Shown here: piece after piece, positions 18,700 through 28,096 of the stretch
Position numbering within the stretch: the stretch's first letter is position 1
Layout: each line of letters starts with the position of its first letter
Source of the DNA: UBA6624 sp964507645
Lineage (GTDB): Bacteria > UBP7 > UBA6624
Reading direction: 5' to 3'
DNA length: 64,000 nt
Assembly (NCBI GenBank): GCA_964507645.1
Contig: CAZDPU010000001.1
Span: 85,184 to 149,183, forward strand
Translations under genes and position numbers: made by a program
Notes under the pieces: generated by a model
Databases searched by the model: none
Seen by the model: only the letters and a program-made list of their open reading frames with translations
Told to the model about the DNA's origin: nothing

Positions 18700-19173
18700 A
18701 TGGACTCTTCATCAAATATAGTTTTTTGGCAGATTAACAGCTTTTTGACCTTTTCTTGGTTTATTTTTGTTCTTTATAGAAGTAATTATGTTAAAAGAAT
18801 CAAAGAAAATGATTTTAAAAAAGCAAAATTTCTTGAGAATGGTTTAAGGAAAATTGAAATATCCTTAATGACGATTGTTCCGATTTCTTCTTCGATAATT
18901 CTTTTTTTTGAAAATCCTATTTTCATTTCATACATAATAAATTCTTCAGCTGTCAAGAATAAGCTTTTAATTGTTATTCTTGCTATATTAACCGAGGCTG
19001 CAAGCCTGAAGTTTTGTACAAAGGTTTCTTATGAAATAGAGAATGAAATTGGAGATGTTCAAAAAGCAAAAAAACAATGCTTCAGGTGTGATTTAATTTT
19101 GATGGTTTTTCTTATTTTTCTAATATTCTTCCCAATTTCTTTTCTTTCCGAGATTTTGGCTACTTTCAGCTGA
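18700..19173 (+). CDS. Small four-helix membrane protein, unknown
   Basis: Not recognised. It is a 157-residue protein with four predicted membrane segments at about residues 8-26, 53-80, 88-105 and 131-155. A basic stretch (VKRIKENDFKKAKF) between helices 1 and 2 and another (DVQKAKKQCFRC, with two cysteines) before helix 4 suggest cytoplasmic loops. Its ATG directly follows the apgM stop codon, so it is translated from the same mRNA. No catalytic motif is visible, and no function is proposed. Confidence 0.7.
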   Translation: MDSSSNIVFWQINSFLTFSWFIFVLYRSNYVKRIKENDFKKAKFLENGLRKIEISLMTIVPISSSIILFFENPIFISYIINSSAVKNKLLIVILAILTEAASLKFCTKVSYEIENEIGDVQKAKKQCFRCDLILMVFLIFLIFFPISFLSEILATFS

Positions 19174-19229
19174 ATAAAAACAACTAACAAAATCAAGTTT
19201 ACAATTTCTTGAGATGGGGGTTTTTTTTT

Positions 19230-20828
19230 ATGTATTCATTTATTTTTTCTTTTCTTTTTTTTATTGATATGTTCAGTGATGATTTTTCAATTATTCCAAG
19301 GCCGAATGATATTTCATTCTTAAATGAAGAGTTCTCTTTTGACGAAAATGTTATTTTTCATTACGATTTCCACGATGAGGAATCTTGGGAGGTTTCTAGT
19401 TATTTTTTTGAAATTTTAAACATTCCTCCACATCCAAATAAAATTGGAGAGTTTCAAGAAAAATCTGTTTTCATGAGCGATAATTATGATGGAGATGACC
19501 TTGGCGACGAAGGCTATATTCTTAATATTGTTTCTAATAGGGTAGAAATTTTATCAAACTCTCCTGAAGGTCTTTTTTATGCTATTCAAACGATAAGACA
19601 ATTGTTACCTTCACATATTGAAGGTGAGAAAAAGAGTTGCTTTGTTGAAAAATGCTCTCTTCCTGGATTGGAGATCAAAGATATCCCCAGGTTCAAATGG
19701 AGGGGGATGCATTTAGATGTTGGAAGGCATTTTTTCAATGTTGAAGAAATAAAGAAATTTTTAGACTTATTGGCATTTTATAAATTTAACAATTTTCATT
19801 GGCATCTTACGGAAGATCAGGGTTGGAGGATTGAGATTAAAAAGTGGCCAAGGCTTACTGAATTTGGTAGCTGTAGAGAAGAGTCTCCGAAAAAAGGGAA
19901 TAGGAATCTTGGTGATGGTGTTGAGTATTGTGGTTTCTATACACAATCTGAGGTGAGAGATGTTGTCAAATATGCTAAGAAATTATTTATAAATATTGTT
20001 CCTGAAATTGAAATTCCCGGCCATTCTTCAGCTGCAATTGCTTCATATCCACAACTTGGAAATCCAGGTGCTTCTGACAAAGTTATGACGAGATGGGGTG
20101 TTTCGAACGGGGTCTACAACATCAAGGAAGAAACATTTGATTTTTTGGAGGATGTGCTTTCTGAGGTTATGGATCTTTTTCCTTCGGAGTTTATTCATAT
20201 TGGAGGTGACGAGGCTCCAAAAGGACCTTGGAAAAATAATCCAGATGTTCAGGAATTTATAAAAAAAGAGAATCTTGGAGACGAGCATGGCTTGCAAAGT
20301 TGGTATATTAAGAAAATAGAGTCTTTTCTTAATTCAAATGGTAGACGTTTGATTGGCTGGGATGAGATTCAAGAGGGAGGGCTTGCTCCAAATGCAGCGA
20401 TGATGGTTTGGCGAAGTTGGCAATATGGAATAGATGCTGCTAATAAAGGTCATGATATTGTTATGTCCCCAACATCTCATTCATATTTTGATTATTATCA
20501 GGGAGATCCAGAAACTGAACCAGAAGCTATTGGAGGATATCTGCCATTGAAAAAAGTTTACTCTTTTGAACCTATTCCTGAAGAGCTGAAAGGAGAAAAA
20601 GTCAATCGAGTTTTAGGTGCTCAAGGTAATCTTTGGACTGAGTATATATATGATTGGAATAAACTAATGTATATGGCCTTTCCCCGGACTGCTGCAATGG
20701 CTGAGGTTGTTTGGACCTCTCCGGAGAAAAAAGATTACTATAGTTTTTTAAAAAGATGGGAGCGCAGCTTGCCAAAACTTGATTCAATGGGTGTTAGGTA
20801 TAGGAATTTATCTGAAGATGATTTTTAA
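19230..20828 (+). CDS. Beta-N-acetylhexosaminidase, GH20, exported
   Basis: A 532-residue glycoside hydrolase family 20 enzyme that removes terminal GlcNAc/GalNAc by substrate-assisted catalysis. The start is the ATG at 19230 (a TTG at 19209 extends the frame): GGGGG precedes it and the product begins with a signal peptide (MYSFIFSFLFFIDMFS). An N-terminal GH20b domain (about 20-140) is followed by the TIM barrel: RFKWRGMHLDVGRHF, FHWHLTEDQGWRIEIKKWP, and catalytic HIGGDEAPKGPW with Asp327-Glu328. It faces anmK-murQ tail to tail, so it probably supplies amino sugars from cell-wall or chitin-type glycans to that pathway. The stop codon shares bases with the anmK stop. Confidence 0.95.
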   Translation: MYSFIFSFLFFIDMFSDDFSIIPRPNDISFLNEEFSFDENVIFHYDFHDEESWEVSSYFFEILNIPPHPNKIGEFQEKSVFMSDNYDGDDLGDEGYILNIVSNRVEILSNSPEGLFYAIQTIRQLLPSHIEGEKKSCFVEKCSLPGLEIKDIPRFKWRGMHLDVGRHFFNVEEIKKFLDLLAFYKFNNFHWHLTEDQGWRIEIKKWPRLTEFGSCREESPKKGNRNLGDGVEYCGFYTQSEVRDVVKYAKKLFINIVPEIEIPGHSSAAIASYPQLGNPGASDKVMTRWGVSNGVYNIKEETFDFLEDVLSEVMDLFPSEFIHIGGDEAPKGPWKNNPDVQEFIKKENLGDEHGLQSWYIKKIESFLNSNGRRLIGWDEIQEGGLAPNAAMMVWRSWQYGIDAANKGHDIVMSPTSHSYFDYYQGDPETEPEAIGGYLPLKKVYSFEPIPEELKGEKVNRVLGAQGNLWTEYIYDWNKLMYMAFPRTAAMAEVVWTSPEKKDYYSFLKRWERSLPKLDSMGVRYRNLSEDDF

Positions 20829-21886
20829 TACTGTGGATTCCACTTTTTCCCAAGTATGCATTTTTCTTTAGCACCTGTCAATTTTGGTTGGCTTATTTTT
20901 ACATTTTCACTTGCCATTTTCGCTAGAAAAGCAAATAGATAAGCCTCTCTGGAATCTTCAAGAGGGTCGATTTCAACTTTTATGCTTTCTCCTAATTCCA
21001 ATTGAAAAAGTTCCATTAGTCCTTTGTTAAAAATACCACCACCTGAAAAATATGCTACAGATGGTTTTTTTTTGCAATTTTTTTTAATCCATTTTTTTAA
21101 CTCTAAAACTATTCCATTTGCAGCTGAAGAAAGTTGATTTTCGATTTTCATTTTTCCAACCTCTGACAATGTTTTTTTAAGTTCCTTTTCCCATTCTGAA
21201 ACATGGGTACTTTTTGGGGGTTTTTTGTCATGAAAATTATTTTTAAATATTTGTAATTTTCTTTTTTCAACACTCCCCCTAAGTGTAAGTTTTCCATGAT
21301 TATCAAAATTCATGTTTTCTTTTTTACATATTGAATCAAGAAGGTAATTGCAGACAGAGATGTCAGAAGAAATCATTTCTTTTTCAGATATATAGGTTGC
21401 GTTCATGATTCCTCCTAGATTGATTCTTAAAACGTTCCCTTCTGTCCATTGATGTTCGTCTATTATGGATGCAAGAGGTGCTCCTTGCCCTCCCATCTTT
21501 ATATCGTTTGATCTGAAATCACTCCAAACTGTCATTCCTGTAATGTTTGAAATTAATTGAGGGTCACCAACCTGAAGCGTCCATCCAAGTTTTGGCTTAT
21601 GCGCTGCTGTTTGTCCATGGAATCCTATTCCTTTTATTTTTTTTCCTTTCATTATTTTTAATGCTGTTTTTGCAAAGTGATCTCCCATTTTTTTTTCTAA
21701 GGAGATGTCTTTTTGAAGAGGTGTTGGATTCTTCTTTTGAAAATTTTGAAATTCTTTTTTTAACCTGATTGGCCAAGGGTTGTTTATTTTCTTAATTATT
21801 TTTGGTTTTTTTTCAAAATTTATTAAAGCAGCTGAAGCAGCATCCATGCTGGTTCCTGAGAGCAAACCGATCCAAAGGTTATTCAT
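20825..21886 (-). CDS. anmK: Anhydro-N-acetylmuramic acid kinase
   Basis: A 353-residue ASKHA-fold kinase that opens and phosphorylates 1,6-anhydroMurNAc to MurNAc-6-phosphate during peptidoglycan recycling. Family features: GLLSGTSMDAASAALI at the N-terminus, IGFHGQTAAHKP, QVGDPQLISNITGMTVWSDF, INLGGIMNATYI and VAYFSGGGIFNKGLMELF. Length is normal. It follows murQ with a 4-nt ATGA overlap, so the product is handed directly to the next enzyme of the pathway. The 3' end overlaps the convergent GH20 gene by 4 nt through a shared TTAA. Confidence 0.95.
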   Translation of the reverse strand: MNNLWIGLLSGTSMDAASAALINFEKKPKIIKKINNPWPIRLKKEFQNFQKKNPTPLQKDISLEKKMGDHFAKTALKIMKGKKIKGIGFHGQTAAHKPKLGWTLQVGDPQLISNITGMTVWSDFRSNDIKMGGQGAPLASIIDEHQWTEGNVLRINLGGIMNATYISEKEMISSDISVCNYLLDSICKKENMNFDNHGKLTLRGSVEKRKLQIFKNNFHDKKPPKSTHVSEWEKELKKTLSEVGKMKIENQLSSAANGIVLELKKWIKKNCKKKPSVAYFSGGGIFNKGLMELFQLELGESIKVEIDPLEDSREAYLFAFLAKMASENVKISQPKLTGAKEKCILGKKWNPQY

Positions 21887-22722
21887 TCTTGGAGTATTTC
21901 TTCTAAAGTCTTGTTTTTTAAAAGATTTTTTGCTTCTTTTGGGCTAATGTTTAATTTTTTTATCAGTATTGATCTTTCAAGGCTCCATTCATTTCTTTTT
22001 AAGGTTTCTTCAGATTCTTTTTCGTTTATTTTAGTTATTTTGCTCAGTATTCCTATAGCTCTATTTTTAAGTTTTTTATTTGTTGGTTTTATTTTTATCA
22101 TTTTTCTCTCAAATACATTTCCAAGAATTGCGAAAGAGGTTGTTGATATTGCAGTTAATACAGACCTGGTTATGTTTCCTGAAGCCATTCTTGTACTTCC
22201 TTCAAGCCATTCTTTTTGAACAGGCAATTCAATACATATATCAGAATTTTTTTTAATTTTGCTATTTTCCTTGTTCACTATTGAAATCGTCTTGCATCCA
22301 ATTTTTTTTGCCTTTTTTAAAAAAATATTTGTCCAAGGCGTGGATCCGCTTGCACTTAGACCTATTACAAGATCTTTTTTTTGAAGTTTGATTTTTTTTA
22401 CAATTTCACATGCATTATCTGAATCATCCTCACTTCCTTCAACAGCTGCATAAAATGCTTTTTTCCCTCCTGCAATAAGGGATTGAACCTTTGAAGGTTT
22501 TAATCCGAAGGTTGGAGGAATTTCAGCTGCATCTAAGGCGCCAATTCTTCCGCTTGTCCCTGCTCCAACATAGAAGATTCTTCCATTTTTTTTAATTGAA
22601 TCGACATAGAGCTCAATAGCTTTTGAAATTTTTGAAGTTTTTTTTTCTATTGATACCCTGTGCTTGTTTTCATTTTGGAATATCTCTTTTAATGTCTTCT
22701 TTATTTTTTTATTTAAATTCAA
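21883..22722 (-). CDS. murQ: N-acetylmuramic acid 6-phosphate etherase
   Basis: MurQ cleaves the lactyl ether of MurNAc-6-phosphate to give GlcNAc-6-phosphate and D-lactate. The SIS-domain signature is YVGAGTSGRIGALDAAEIPPTFG, followed by AVEGSEDD with the catalytic Glu, SASGSTPW and STRMASGN. The product is 279 aa, slightly short at the N-terminus; the only in-frame start is a TTG at 22722, so the first conserved helix is trimmed. It is divergent from the PolX-PHP gene, 35 nt away. With anmK and GH20 it makes a compact recycling locus; a nagZ is not in the window. Confidence 0.95.
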   Translation of the reverse strand: MNLNKKIKKTLKEIFQNENKHRVSIEKKTSKISKAIELYVDSIKKNGRIFYVGAGTSGRIGALDAAEIPPTFGLKPSKVQSLIAGGKKAFYAAVEGSEDDSDNACEIVKKIKLQKKDLVIGLSASGSTPWTNIFLKKAKKIGCKTISIVNKENSKIKKNSDICIELPVQKEWLEGSTRMASGNITRSVLTAISTTSFAILGNVFERKMIKIKPTNKKLKNRAIGILSKITKINEKESEETLKRNEWSLERSILIKKLNISPKEAKNLLKNKTLEEILQE

Positions 22723-22757
22723 AATTTTTCTAATAGTAATTTTAGAATCAAATTATC

Positions 22758-24302
22758 ATGTCTAGAAGTTTAAACATAAAGGTCTCAAAAATATTATCAA
22801 GATTAGCCGATTCAAAAGAGCTGATTGGGGAGAATCCATTTAAGATAATTGCAATAAGAAAGGCTTCAAGGACTGTAAAAAATCTAACAGATTCTCTTGA
22901 GCTTGTTGCAGATTATCAAAAAATTCCAGGTATAGGTATCTCTATTTCAAAAAAAATATCTGAAATCATTTTGACTGGAAGGTTGAAGGAGATGGATGAG
23001 CTTGATGAGAAGATACCAAAGTCTTTCTGGGATTTTTCCAGCATCAGGGGCTTGGGCATTGGGTCGATGAAAAAGCTTTTCAAGGCAAAGATTTTCAATT
23101 ATGAAAAGTTGAAAAATATCATCTTTCAAGAAGATCTTGATTTTTTTTCAAAAACACAAAATGAGAACATAAGAAGAGGAATTAAATTTCATGAAAAATA
23201 CAGAGGCAAATTTTTGCTTTATGAAGGATCTCGTATCTTTTCAGAAATAAAAAAACAGAATCCTGATTTTCAATTCAAAAAAACAGGCTCCTTGGCAAGG
23301 TGTGATGAAGTGTTGAATTCCATAGAGGTTATTTGTGTTTGTGAGGAAGAAGCAAAAATCGAAAAAATTCTAAAAATATTCAATGGCAAGATTGAAAAAG
23401 ATGTTATTAAAGGTTTTTTTGAAAAGAGAAATCTGGATATTTTTTTATGTAAAAAATCAAATTTTGGAACAAGGTCCTTGGAGACCTCGTCGTTAAAGGT
23501 CCATCTAGACGATATTAAGTTATTTGAGTCTGATTCAGAAGAAAAAATTTACAAAATGAATGGTTACGACTACATACCTCCCGAGTTGAGGATCTGGAAA
23601 GCTTCTGAATTCAGGACAGGAGTTCCAAATTTGCTCACCATTGATGAAATTGATTCTGACATGCATATGCACACAAGTTATAGCGATGGAATTAATTCGA
23701 TTGAGGAGATGGTTGAAGCTTCATCTAAAAAAAACTACAAAAGAATTGCAATAACTGACCATAGTAAAAGTGCATCTTATGCTGGAGGGCTTAAAGAAGA
23801 AAAATTATTAAGCCAGTGTTCTTATATTAAGAATAAAAAATGGGATATAGATGTTTTTTCCGGATCTGAATGCGACATACTTAATGACGGATCTCTTGAT
23901 TATGATGATGAGATTTTAAAGAAGCTTGATTGGGTAGTTGGAAGTATTCATCAAAATTTAGAGGGAGATCAGACGGGAAGGATTTTAAAGGCAATAGAAA
24001 ATGAGAACATGGACGTTCTTGGGCATGCAACAGGAAGGAGGCTTTTAATAAGAGAGGGTTATTATGTAGATTGGAGTAAGGTCTTGAGCAAGCTTTCACA
24101 AACGAATATAGCTCTAGAGATAAATGCCAACCCTGAAAGGCTTGACGTCAATGCAACAGTTGCAAGAGAGGCAAGTAGCCTAGGAATCAAACTGTCTTTA
24201 AATACTGATGCACATTCAATAAACCACTTGGATTTTATGAAAATGGCTGTAAATCAGGCTAGAAGAGCTGGTCTCGATAAGTCATCTTTGTTAAATTTAT
24301 AA
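22758..24302 (+). CDS. PolX-PHP family protein with degenerate polymerase site
   Basis: A 514-residue homologue of bacterial family X DNA polymerase (PolX). Residues 1-110 carry the helix-hairpin-helix region (IPGIGISISKKISEI, IRGLGIGSMKKLF). The nucleotidyltransferase palm at about 175-240 has lost its signature: GSLARCDEVLNSIEVICV replaces the family GSYRRG...GDIDIL, so Ser188 and Glu190 stand where catalytic Asp residues belong; NLDIFL keeps the third. The fingers/thumb TGS region is shortened. The C-terminal PHP domain (about 300-514) looks intact: DMHMHTSYSDG, AITDHSKS, SGSECDIL, GSIHQ, GHATGR, NTDAHS. I expect a PHP metal-dependent 3'-5' exonuclease/phosphoesterase with little or no polymerase activity. 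It lies upstream of alaS. Confidence 0.85.
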   Translation: MSRSLNIKVSKILSRLADSKELIGENPFKIIAIRKASRTVKNLTDSLELVADYQKIPGIGISISKKISEIILTGRLKEMDELDEKIPKSFWDFSSIRGLGIGSMKKLFKAKIFNYEKLKNIIFQEDLDFFSKTQNENIRRGIKFHEKYRGKFLLYEGSRIFSEIKKQNPDFQFKKTGSLARCDEVLNSIEVICVCEEEAKIEKILKIFNGKIEKDVIKGFFEKRNLDIFLCKKSNFGTRSLETSSLKVHLDDIKLFESDSEEKIYKMNGYDYIPPELRIWKASEFRTGVPNLLTIDEIDSDMHMHTSYSDGINSIEEMVEASSKKNYKRIAITDHSKSASYAGGLKEEKLLSQCSYIKNKKWDIDVFSGSECDILNDGSLDYDDEILKKLDWVVGSIHQNLEGDQTGRILKAIENENMDVLGHATGRRLLIREGYYVDWSKVLSKLSQTNIALEINANPERLDVNATVAREASSLGIKLSLNTDAHSINHLDFMKMAVNQARRAGLDKSSLLNL

Positions 24303-24324
24303 CTTAAACCCTAAAATAATAAAG

Positions 24325-26847
24325 ATGTATTCATTTGAAATAAGAAAAAAATTTATAGATTATTTTCAAAAAAGGAATCATTTTGTTGTTGAAAGTTCAC
24401 CATTGCCTATAAATGGGGATCCAACTCTTCTTTTTAATGCTGCTGGAATGGCTCCACTTAAGCCATATTTTTTAGGCATAAAGGATCCTCCATCTAAAAA
24501 CTTAACAAGTTGTCAGAAGTGCATAAGAACCATTGATATAGATTCTGTTGGAAAGACTCCTAGGCACTGTACTTTTTTTGAGATGCTTGGAAATTTTTCT
24601 ATTGGTGATTATTTTAAAGAAAGGGCAATTTATTTTTCTTGGGATTTTTTGTTAGAAGAATTAAATTTAAATAAAGATAATTTATGGGTCACTGTTCACA
24701 ATAAGGATTTGGAATCGGCAGAGATATGGATTAAAGAGATAGGTTTTCCAGAAGAAAAATTATTATTCTTAGATGAGGATAATTTTTGGTCAATGGGTCC
24801 AACAGGGCCTTGTGGTCCTTGTTCGGAAATTTTTTATGATTTTGGAGAGGACAAAGATCCTGGCAAGAATCCTGGAGATGAATCTGAAAGATTTATGGAA
24901 ATTTGGAATTTGGTTTTTATGTCAAAAAACAAGTTAAAAGATGGATCTGTTGAAAACTTGCCATCAAAAAATATTGATACCGGGATGGGTCTTGAAAGAG
25001 TTACTGCAGCAATCCAGGGGAAAAGTAGTGTTTTTGATACTGATATTTTTAAGGATTCATTAGATTTCTTAGATTCAATTTCAAGTAAAAAAAACACAGA
25101 AAGCAGAAGGGTTGTTGTAGATCATCTGAAAAGCTCTGCATTTTTAATAGCAGATGGTGTTGTTCCATCAAATATTGGAAAAGGTTATGTTCTTAGAAGG
25201 ATATTAAGGCGGGCAATAAGGGCGGGAAGGATGCTGGGGATAGAAGAGCCCTTTCTTAAAGATTTGCTACCTAGTCTTTCAGCGTATGAAGATGTTTATG
25301 ATGGCCTAAAAAACAAGAAGAGTCTAATTTCAAACCTAATTGAAGGTGAAGAACATTCATTTAGGAAAGCTGTGGGGAGGGGGGAAAGAGAGCTTGAGTC
25401 CAGATTAAGTGAAATGAATAAAAAAATTGTACCTGGCGATCTTGTTTTTGAAATGTATGACACTTATGGATTGCCTTTGGAAATTTCTGAAGATATAGCT
25501 TCTTTAAGAGGGTTAAAAATTGACAATGATGGCTTTGAAAAATCTTTGCAGAAGCAGAGAAAAAGATCCCAATCTGACAGGGCTCAAAAAGGAAGTGCTT
25601 GGACCTATAAAGGAGGGAATGTTGAAACGGTTAGAAAGAATGCTAATATTTTATCTTCCTCTGTAAAGGGTATTGCTTCCAAGGGTGAAGATACAAGAAT
25701 AATATTAGACGAAACTTGTTTTTATCCCGAGGGTGGAGGCCAGATTGGAGATAGTGGTTTTTTTTTAAATTCCTTAAATGAAAAAGTATTCACTGTAAAG
25801 AAAACTTTTTGGGACAGAGGGAACCTCATTCATGAAGGCAAGAAAAACAAAGAAATAAGCTTAGATGAAGTTTTAAGTATCCAGATTGATGCTGAATCTA
25901 GGCGCGGATGCGAAAGAGCGCATACAGCAACCCATTTGTTGCATTCTGCTTTAAGGGTTGTTTATGGTGATTCTGTTGTCCAAGCTGGAAGCCTGGTTGA
26001 GGAAGACAGGCTTAGGTTTGATGTTACTTTGGAAAGTTCAATTTCCGATGATGACTTATTCAAAATTCAATCTATTGTTTCTGATTGGATATTTTCAAAT
26101 GCGTCTATTGACATTTCACATACCTCCTTAAAAGATGCAAAGTCAATGGGGGCAATGGCTTTATTTGGAGAAAAATACAATTCTGAAAATGTAAGAGTTG
26201 TAAAAATTTCAGATTTTAGCATTGAGCTTTGTGGCGGAACTCATGTCAGCAGCACTAGTGAAATTGGTTCTTTTATTATTACTAGTTTTTCATCAATTGC
26301 ACAAGGTGTTAAAAGGTTTGAAGCTTCTACAGGATCTCTTTCTCAGGACTTAGCAATAGGTTCTTATTCCTTGATAGACAAACTTTCAAGTAAGTGGAGC
26401 ATAAATAAAGACAATTTTGAAAACAAAATATCTTCTATGGAAAAAGAATTAAAAGACCTGAGAAAAAAAATAAAAACTCTAAATGTATCAAAAATCAAAA
26501 GCCTTCATGATGATCTAATCAAATCATCAAAAGAGATAAATGGAGTTAAGGTGGTTTTCTCCAAAGATATTGAAAAAGACATTTTGACTGACCTTGGAAA
26601 GTCTTTTTGCTCAAGAAAAGATACAGTAGTTGCTTTTCTATGTACCAGTTCGGATGAATTTAATTATTGCATATCTCTTTCCAAAGATTCAATTAAAAAC
26701 GAATTAAGTGCATCTTCTATACTCAAGGGTGTTTCAGGTTTTGTTTCTGGAGGGGGTGGGGGAAAGGAAAATTTTGCACAAGGAAGAGGGACAAACAGAA
26801 AAGGCTTGATCCCTTCTTTGAAATCTATAGAAGAAATATTGAAGTGA
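24325..26847 (+). CDS. alaS: Alanine--tRNA ligase
   Basis: A class II synthetase of 840 aa. The catalytic core starts with MYSFEIRKKFIDYF and contains LLFNAAGMAPLKPYFLG (motif 1 region), RTIDIDSVGKTPRHCTFFEM and NIDTGMGLERVTA (motif 3). The editing domain carries the zinc ligands AHTATHLLHSAL (HxxxH) and CGGTHVSSTSEIG (Cys-x3-His). A coiled region (about 690-730) precedes the C-Ala/DHHA1 domain with FVSGGGGGKENFAQG. All expected modules are present at normal length. The stop overlaps the ruvX GTG start by 4 nt. TAAAAT lies 7 nt before the ATG, suggesting an own promoter with little or no leader. Confidence 0.97.
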   Translation: MYSFEIRKKFIDYFQKRNHFVVESSPLPINGDPTLLFNAAGMAPLKPYFLGIKDPPSKNLTSCQKCIRTIDIDSVGKTPRHCTFFEMLGNFSIGDYFKERAIYFSWDFLLEELNLNKDNLWVTVHNKDLESAEIWIKEIGFPEEKLLFLDEDNFWSMGPTGPCGPCSEIFYDFGEDKDPGKNPGDESERFMEIWNLVFMSKNKLKDGSVENLPSKNIDTGMGLERVTAAIQGKSSVFDTDIFKDSLDFLDSISSKKNTESRRVVVDHLKSSAFLIADGVVPSNIGKGYVLRRILRRAIRAGRMLGIEEPFLKDLLPSLSAYEDVYDGLKNKKSLISNLIEGEEHSFRKAVGRGERELESRLSEMNKKIVPGDLVFEMYDTYGLPLEISEDIASLRGLKIDNDGFEKSLQKQRKRSQSDRAQKGSAWTYKGGNVETVRKNANILSSSVKGIASKGEDTRIILDETCFYPEGGGQIGDSGFFLNSLNEKVFTVKKTFWDRGNLIHEGKKNKEISLDEVLSIQIDAESRRGCERAHTATHLLHSALRVVYGDSVVQAGSLVEEDRLRFDVTLESSISDDDLFKIQSIVSDWIFSNASIDISHTSLKDAKSMGAMALFGEKYNSENVRVVKISDFSIELCGGTHVSSTSEIGSFIITSFSSIAQGVKRFEASTGSLSQDLAIGSYSLIDKLSSKWSINKDNFENKISSMEKELKDLRKKIKTLNVSKIKSLHDDLIKSSKEINGVKVVFSKDIEKDILTDLGKSFCSRKDTVVAFLCTSSDEFNYCISLSKDSIKNELSASSILKGVSGFVSGGGGGKENFAQGRGTNRKGLIPSLKSIEEILK

Positions 26848-27224
26848 AAAGAATTTTATCTTGTGATATTGGTACTAAATTTCATGGTTTTGCTTTGTCA
26901 GATACCACACAGAAGTTTATAGTAAAAAGCTGGACAAAAGAAATTCAAGATTCTTCTTCAAGCCTAATATCTGAAGAGGCTTCAGCAAATGATATTGAAT
27001 TGATAGTTTTGGGACTTCCTTTAAGGATGGTTGGCGGTGATTCAGATATGTCAATTCATGTTAGAAAAATTGCTAAGGAATTAAAAAGCGAAGGCTTTAA
27101 AGTTGAATTTATAGATGAAAGATTGACAACAAACAGAAGATTAGATACTATTCAAAGAAATGAAAGTTCAGCAAAAATTATTCTCGAAATGGCTTTGAAA
27201 AAAAAGACATATTATCCAGATTGA
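26844..27224 (+). CDS. ruvX: Putative pre-16S rRNA nuclease / Holliday junction resolvase YqgF
   Basis: A 126-residue YqgF/RuvX RNase-H-fold protein. It begins with the metal-binding strand RILSCDIGTKFHGFALSD, has LIVLGLPLRMVGGDSD in the middle and the FIDERLTTNRRLD motif near residue 95, with acidic residues in the expected places. Family members process the 5' end of 16S rRNA and were first described as resolvase-like. The start is GTG, giving a GTGA overlap with alaS; alaS-yqgF adjacency is widespread. The 3' end overlaps the convergent exchanger gene by 13 bp. Confidence 0.88.
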   Translation: MKRILSCDIGTKFHGFALSDTTQKFIVKSWTKEIQDSSSSLISEEASANDIELIVLGLPLRMVGGDSDMSIHVRKIAKELKSEGFKVEFIDERLTTNRRLDTIQRNESSAKIILEMALKKKTYYPD

Positions 27225-28096
27225 TTTAGTATTAACAACACAAAAAGAGCAATTGATATGGCACCAATGATTTTTTTAGTACCTTCTTTTTGAATTGTTC
27301 CAAATATATATATGACTGTTCCAAGAACTGCCCACCATATTATTTCAGAGTTGTTAGCAATGCTCATATTTCCCGAAATTGTCACAAAGGGCATGGCAAC
27401 GAGAGGGTTGATTATGTTTGATCCAATAAGATTTCCTGAAACCATTTCTAGGTTTTTCTTTTTTATTGCTGCAAATGTAACTGTGAGTTCTGGCAAACTT
27501 GTTCCAAAGCCTAAAATCAACCCTGAGAAAGCTTCAGGCCAACCAAAATTTTTCGAAAGAGAGATGGCTCCTTCAACTGCCATATTTCCACCGATCCATA
27601 AAAGGAGTACGGATACAGCTATATTAAAAAATAATTTCATTTCTAATTTTCTTTCTTTTTGTTTTTTTGTTTTTTTGTTTGGGAATAATGTTTTAGAAAA
27701 AAATATATAAAAGAAAATAAGTATTATTGATTCGAGTTGTGTTATTTCTGAGTTTAGGCAAAAGAGATAGAGGATTATTGGCGCTATGACCGCTAAGTAG
27801 TTGCTTGTTTTTTTGTATTTTTTTTGATGAACCCCAAATAGCAAGGCGATACCACCTATAAGAAGAGCATTTGAGGAATTGCTCCCATAAACATTTCCAA
27901 GAGCAATATTTGCTTCATTTTCAATCCCGCTCGCAATGTTTGTAAATATTTCTGGAAGGCTTGTCATTATTGCTATTAAAGATAACCCAATAGTTAAGTT
28001 TGAGATTCCGAATTTTTTAGAAATTTTCTCAGAAGTGTTGATTGCTATTTCTCCACCAAAAATTAATAACACTATTCCAAAAATAACTTCAATCAT
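27212..28096 (-). CDS. CaCA-family cation (Ca2+/Na+) exchanger, YrbG-like
   Basis: A 294-residue inner-membrane antiporter with about ten helices arranged as two inverted repeats. Each repeat contains an alpha motif: SLIAIMTSLPEIFTNIASG with GNVYGSNSSNALLIGG in the first half, and GFGTSLPELTVTFAA with SGNLIGSNIINPLVAMP in the second, including the conserved acidic ion-binding Glu residues. It most likely exports Ca2+ in exchange for Na+ or H+. It is coupled by ATGA to the upstream cca gene, which has no obvious functional link. Confidence 0.9.
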   Translation of the reverse strand: MIEVIFGIVLLIFGGEIAINTSEKISKKFGISNLTIGLSLIAIMTSLPEIFTNIASGIENEANIALGNVYGSNSSNALLIGGIALLFGVHQKKYKKTSNYLAVIAPIILYLFCLNSEITQLESIILIFFYIFFSKTLFPNKKTKKQKERKLEMKLFFNIAVSVLLLWIGGNMAVEGAISLSKNFGWPEAFSGLILGFGTSLPELTVTFAAIKKKNLEMVSGNLIGSNIINPLVAMPFVTISGNMSIANNSEIIWWAVLGTVIYIFGTIQKEGTKKIIGAISIALFVLLILNQSG

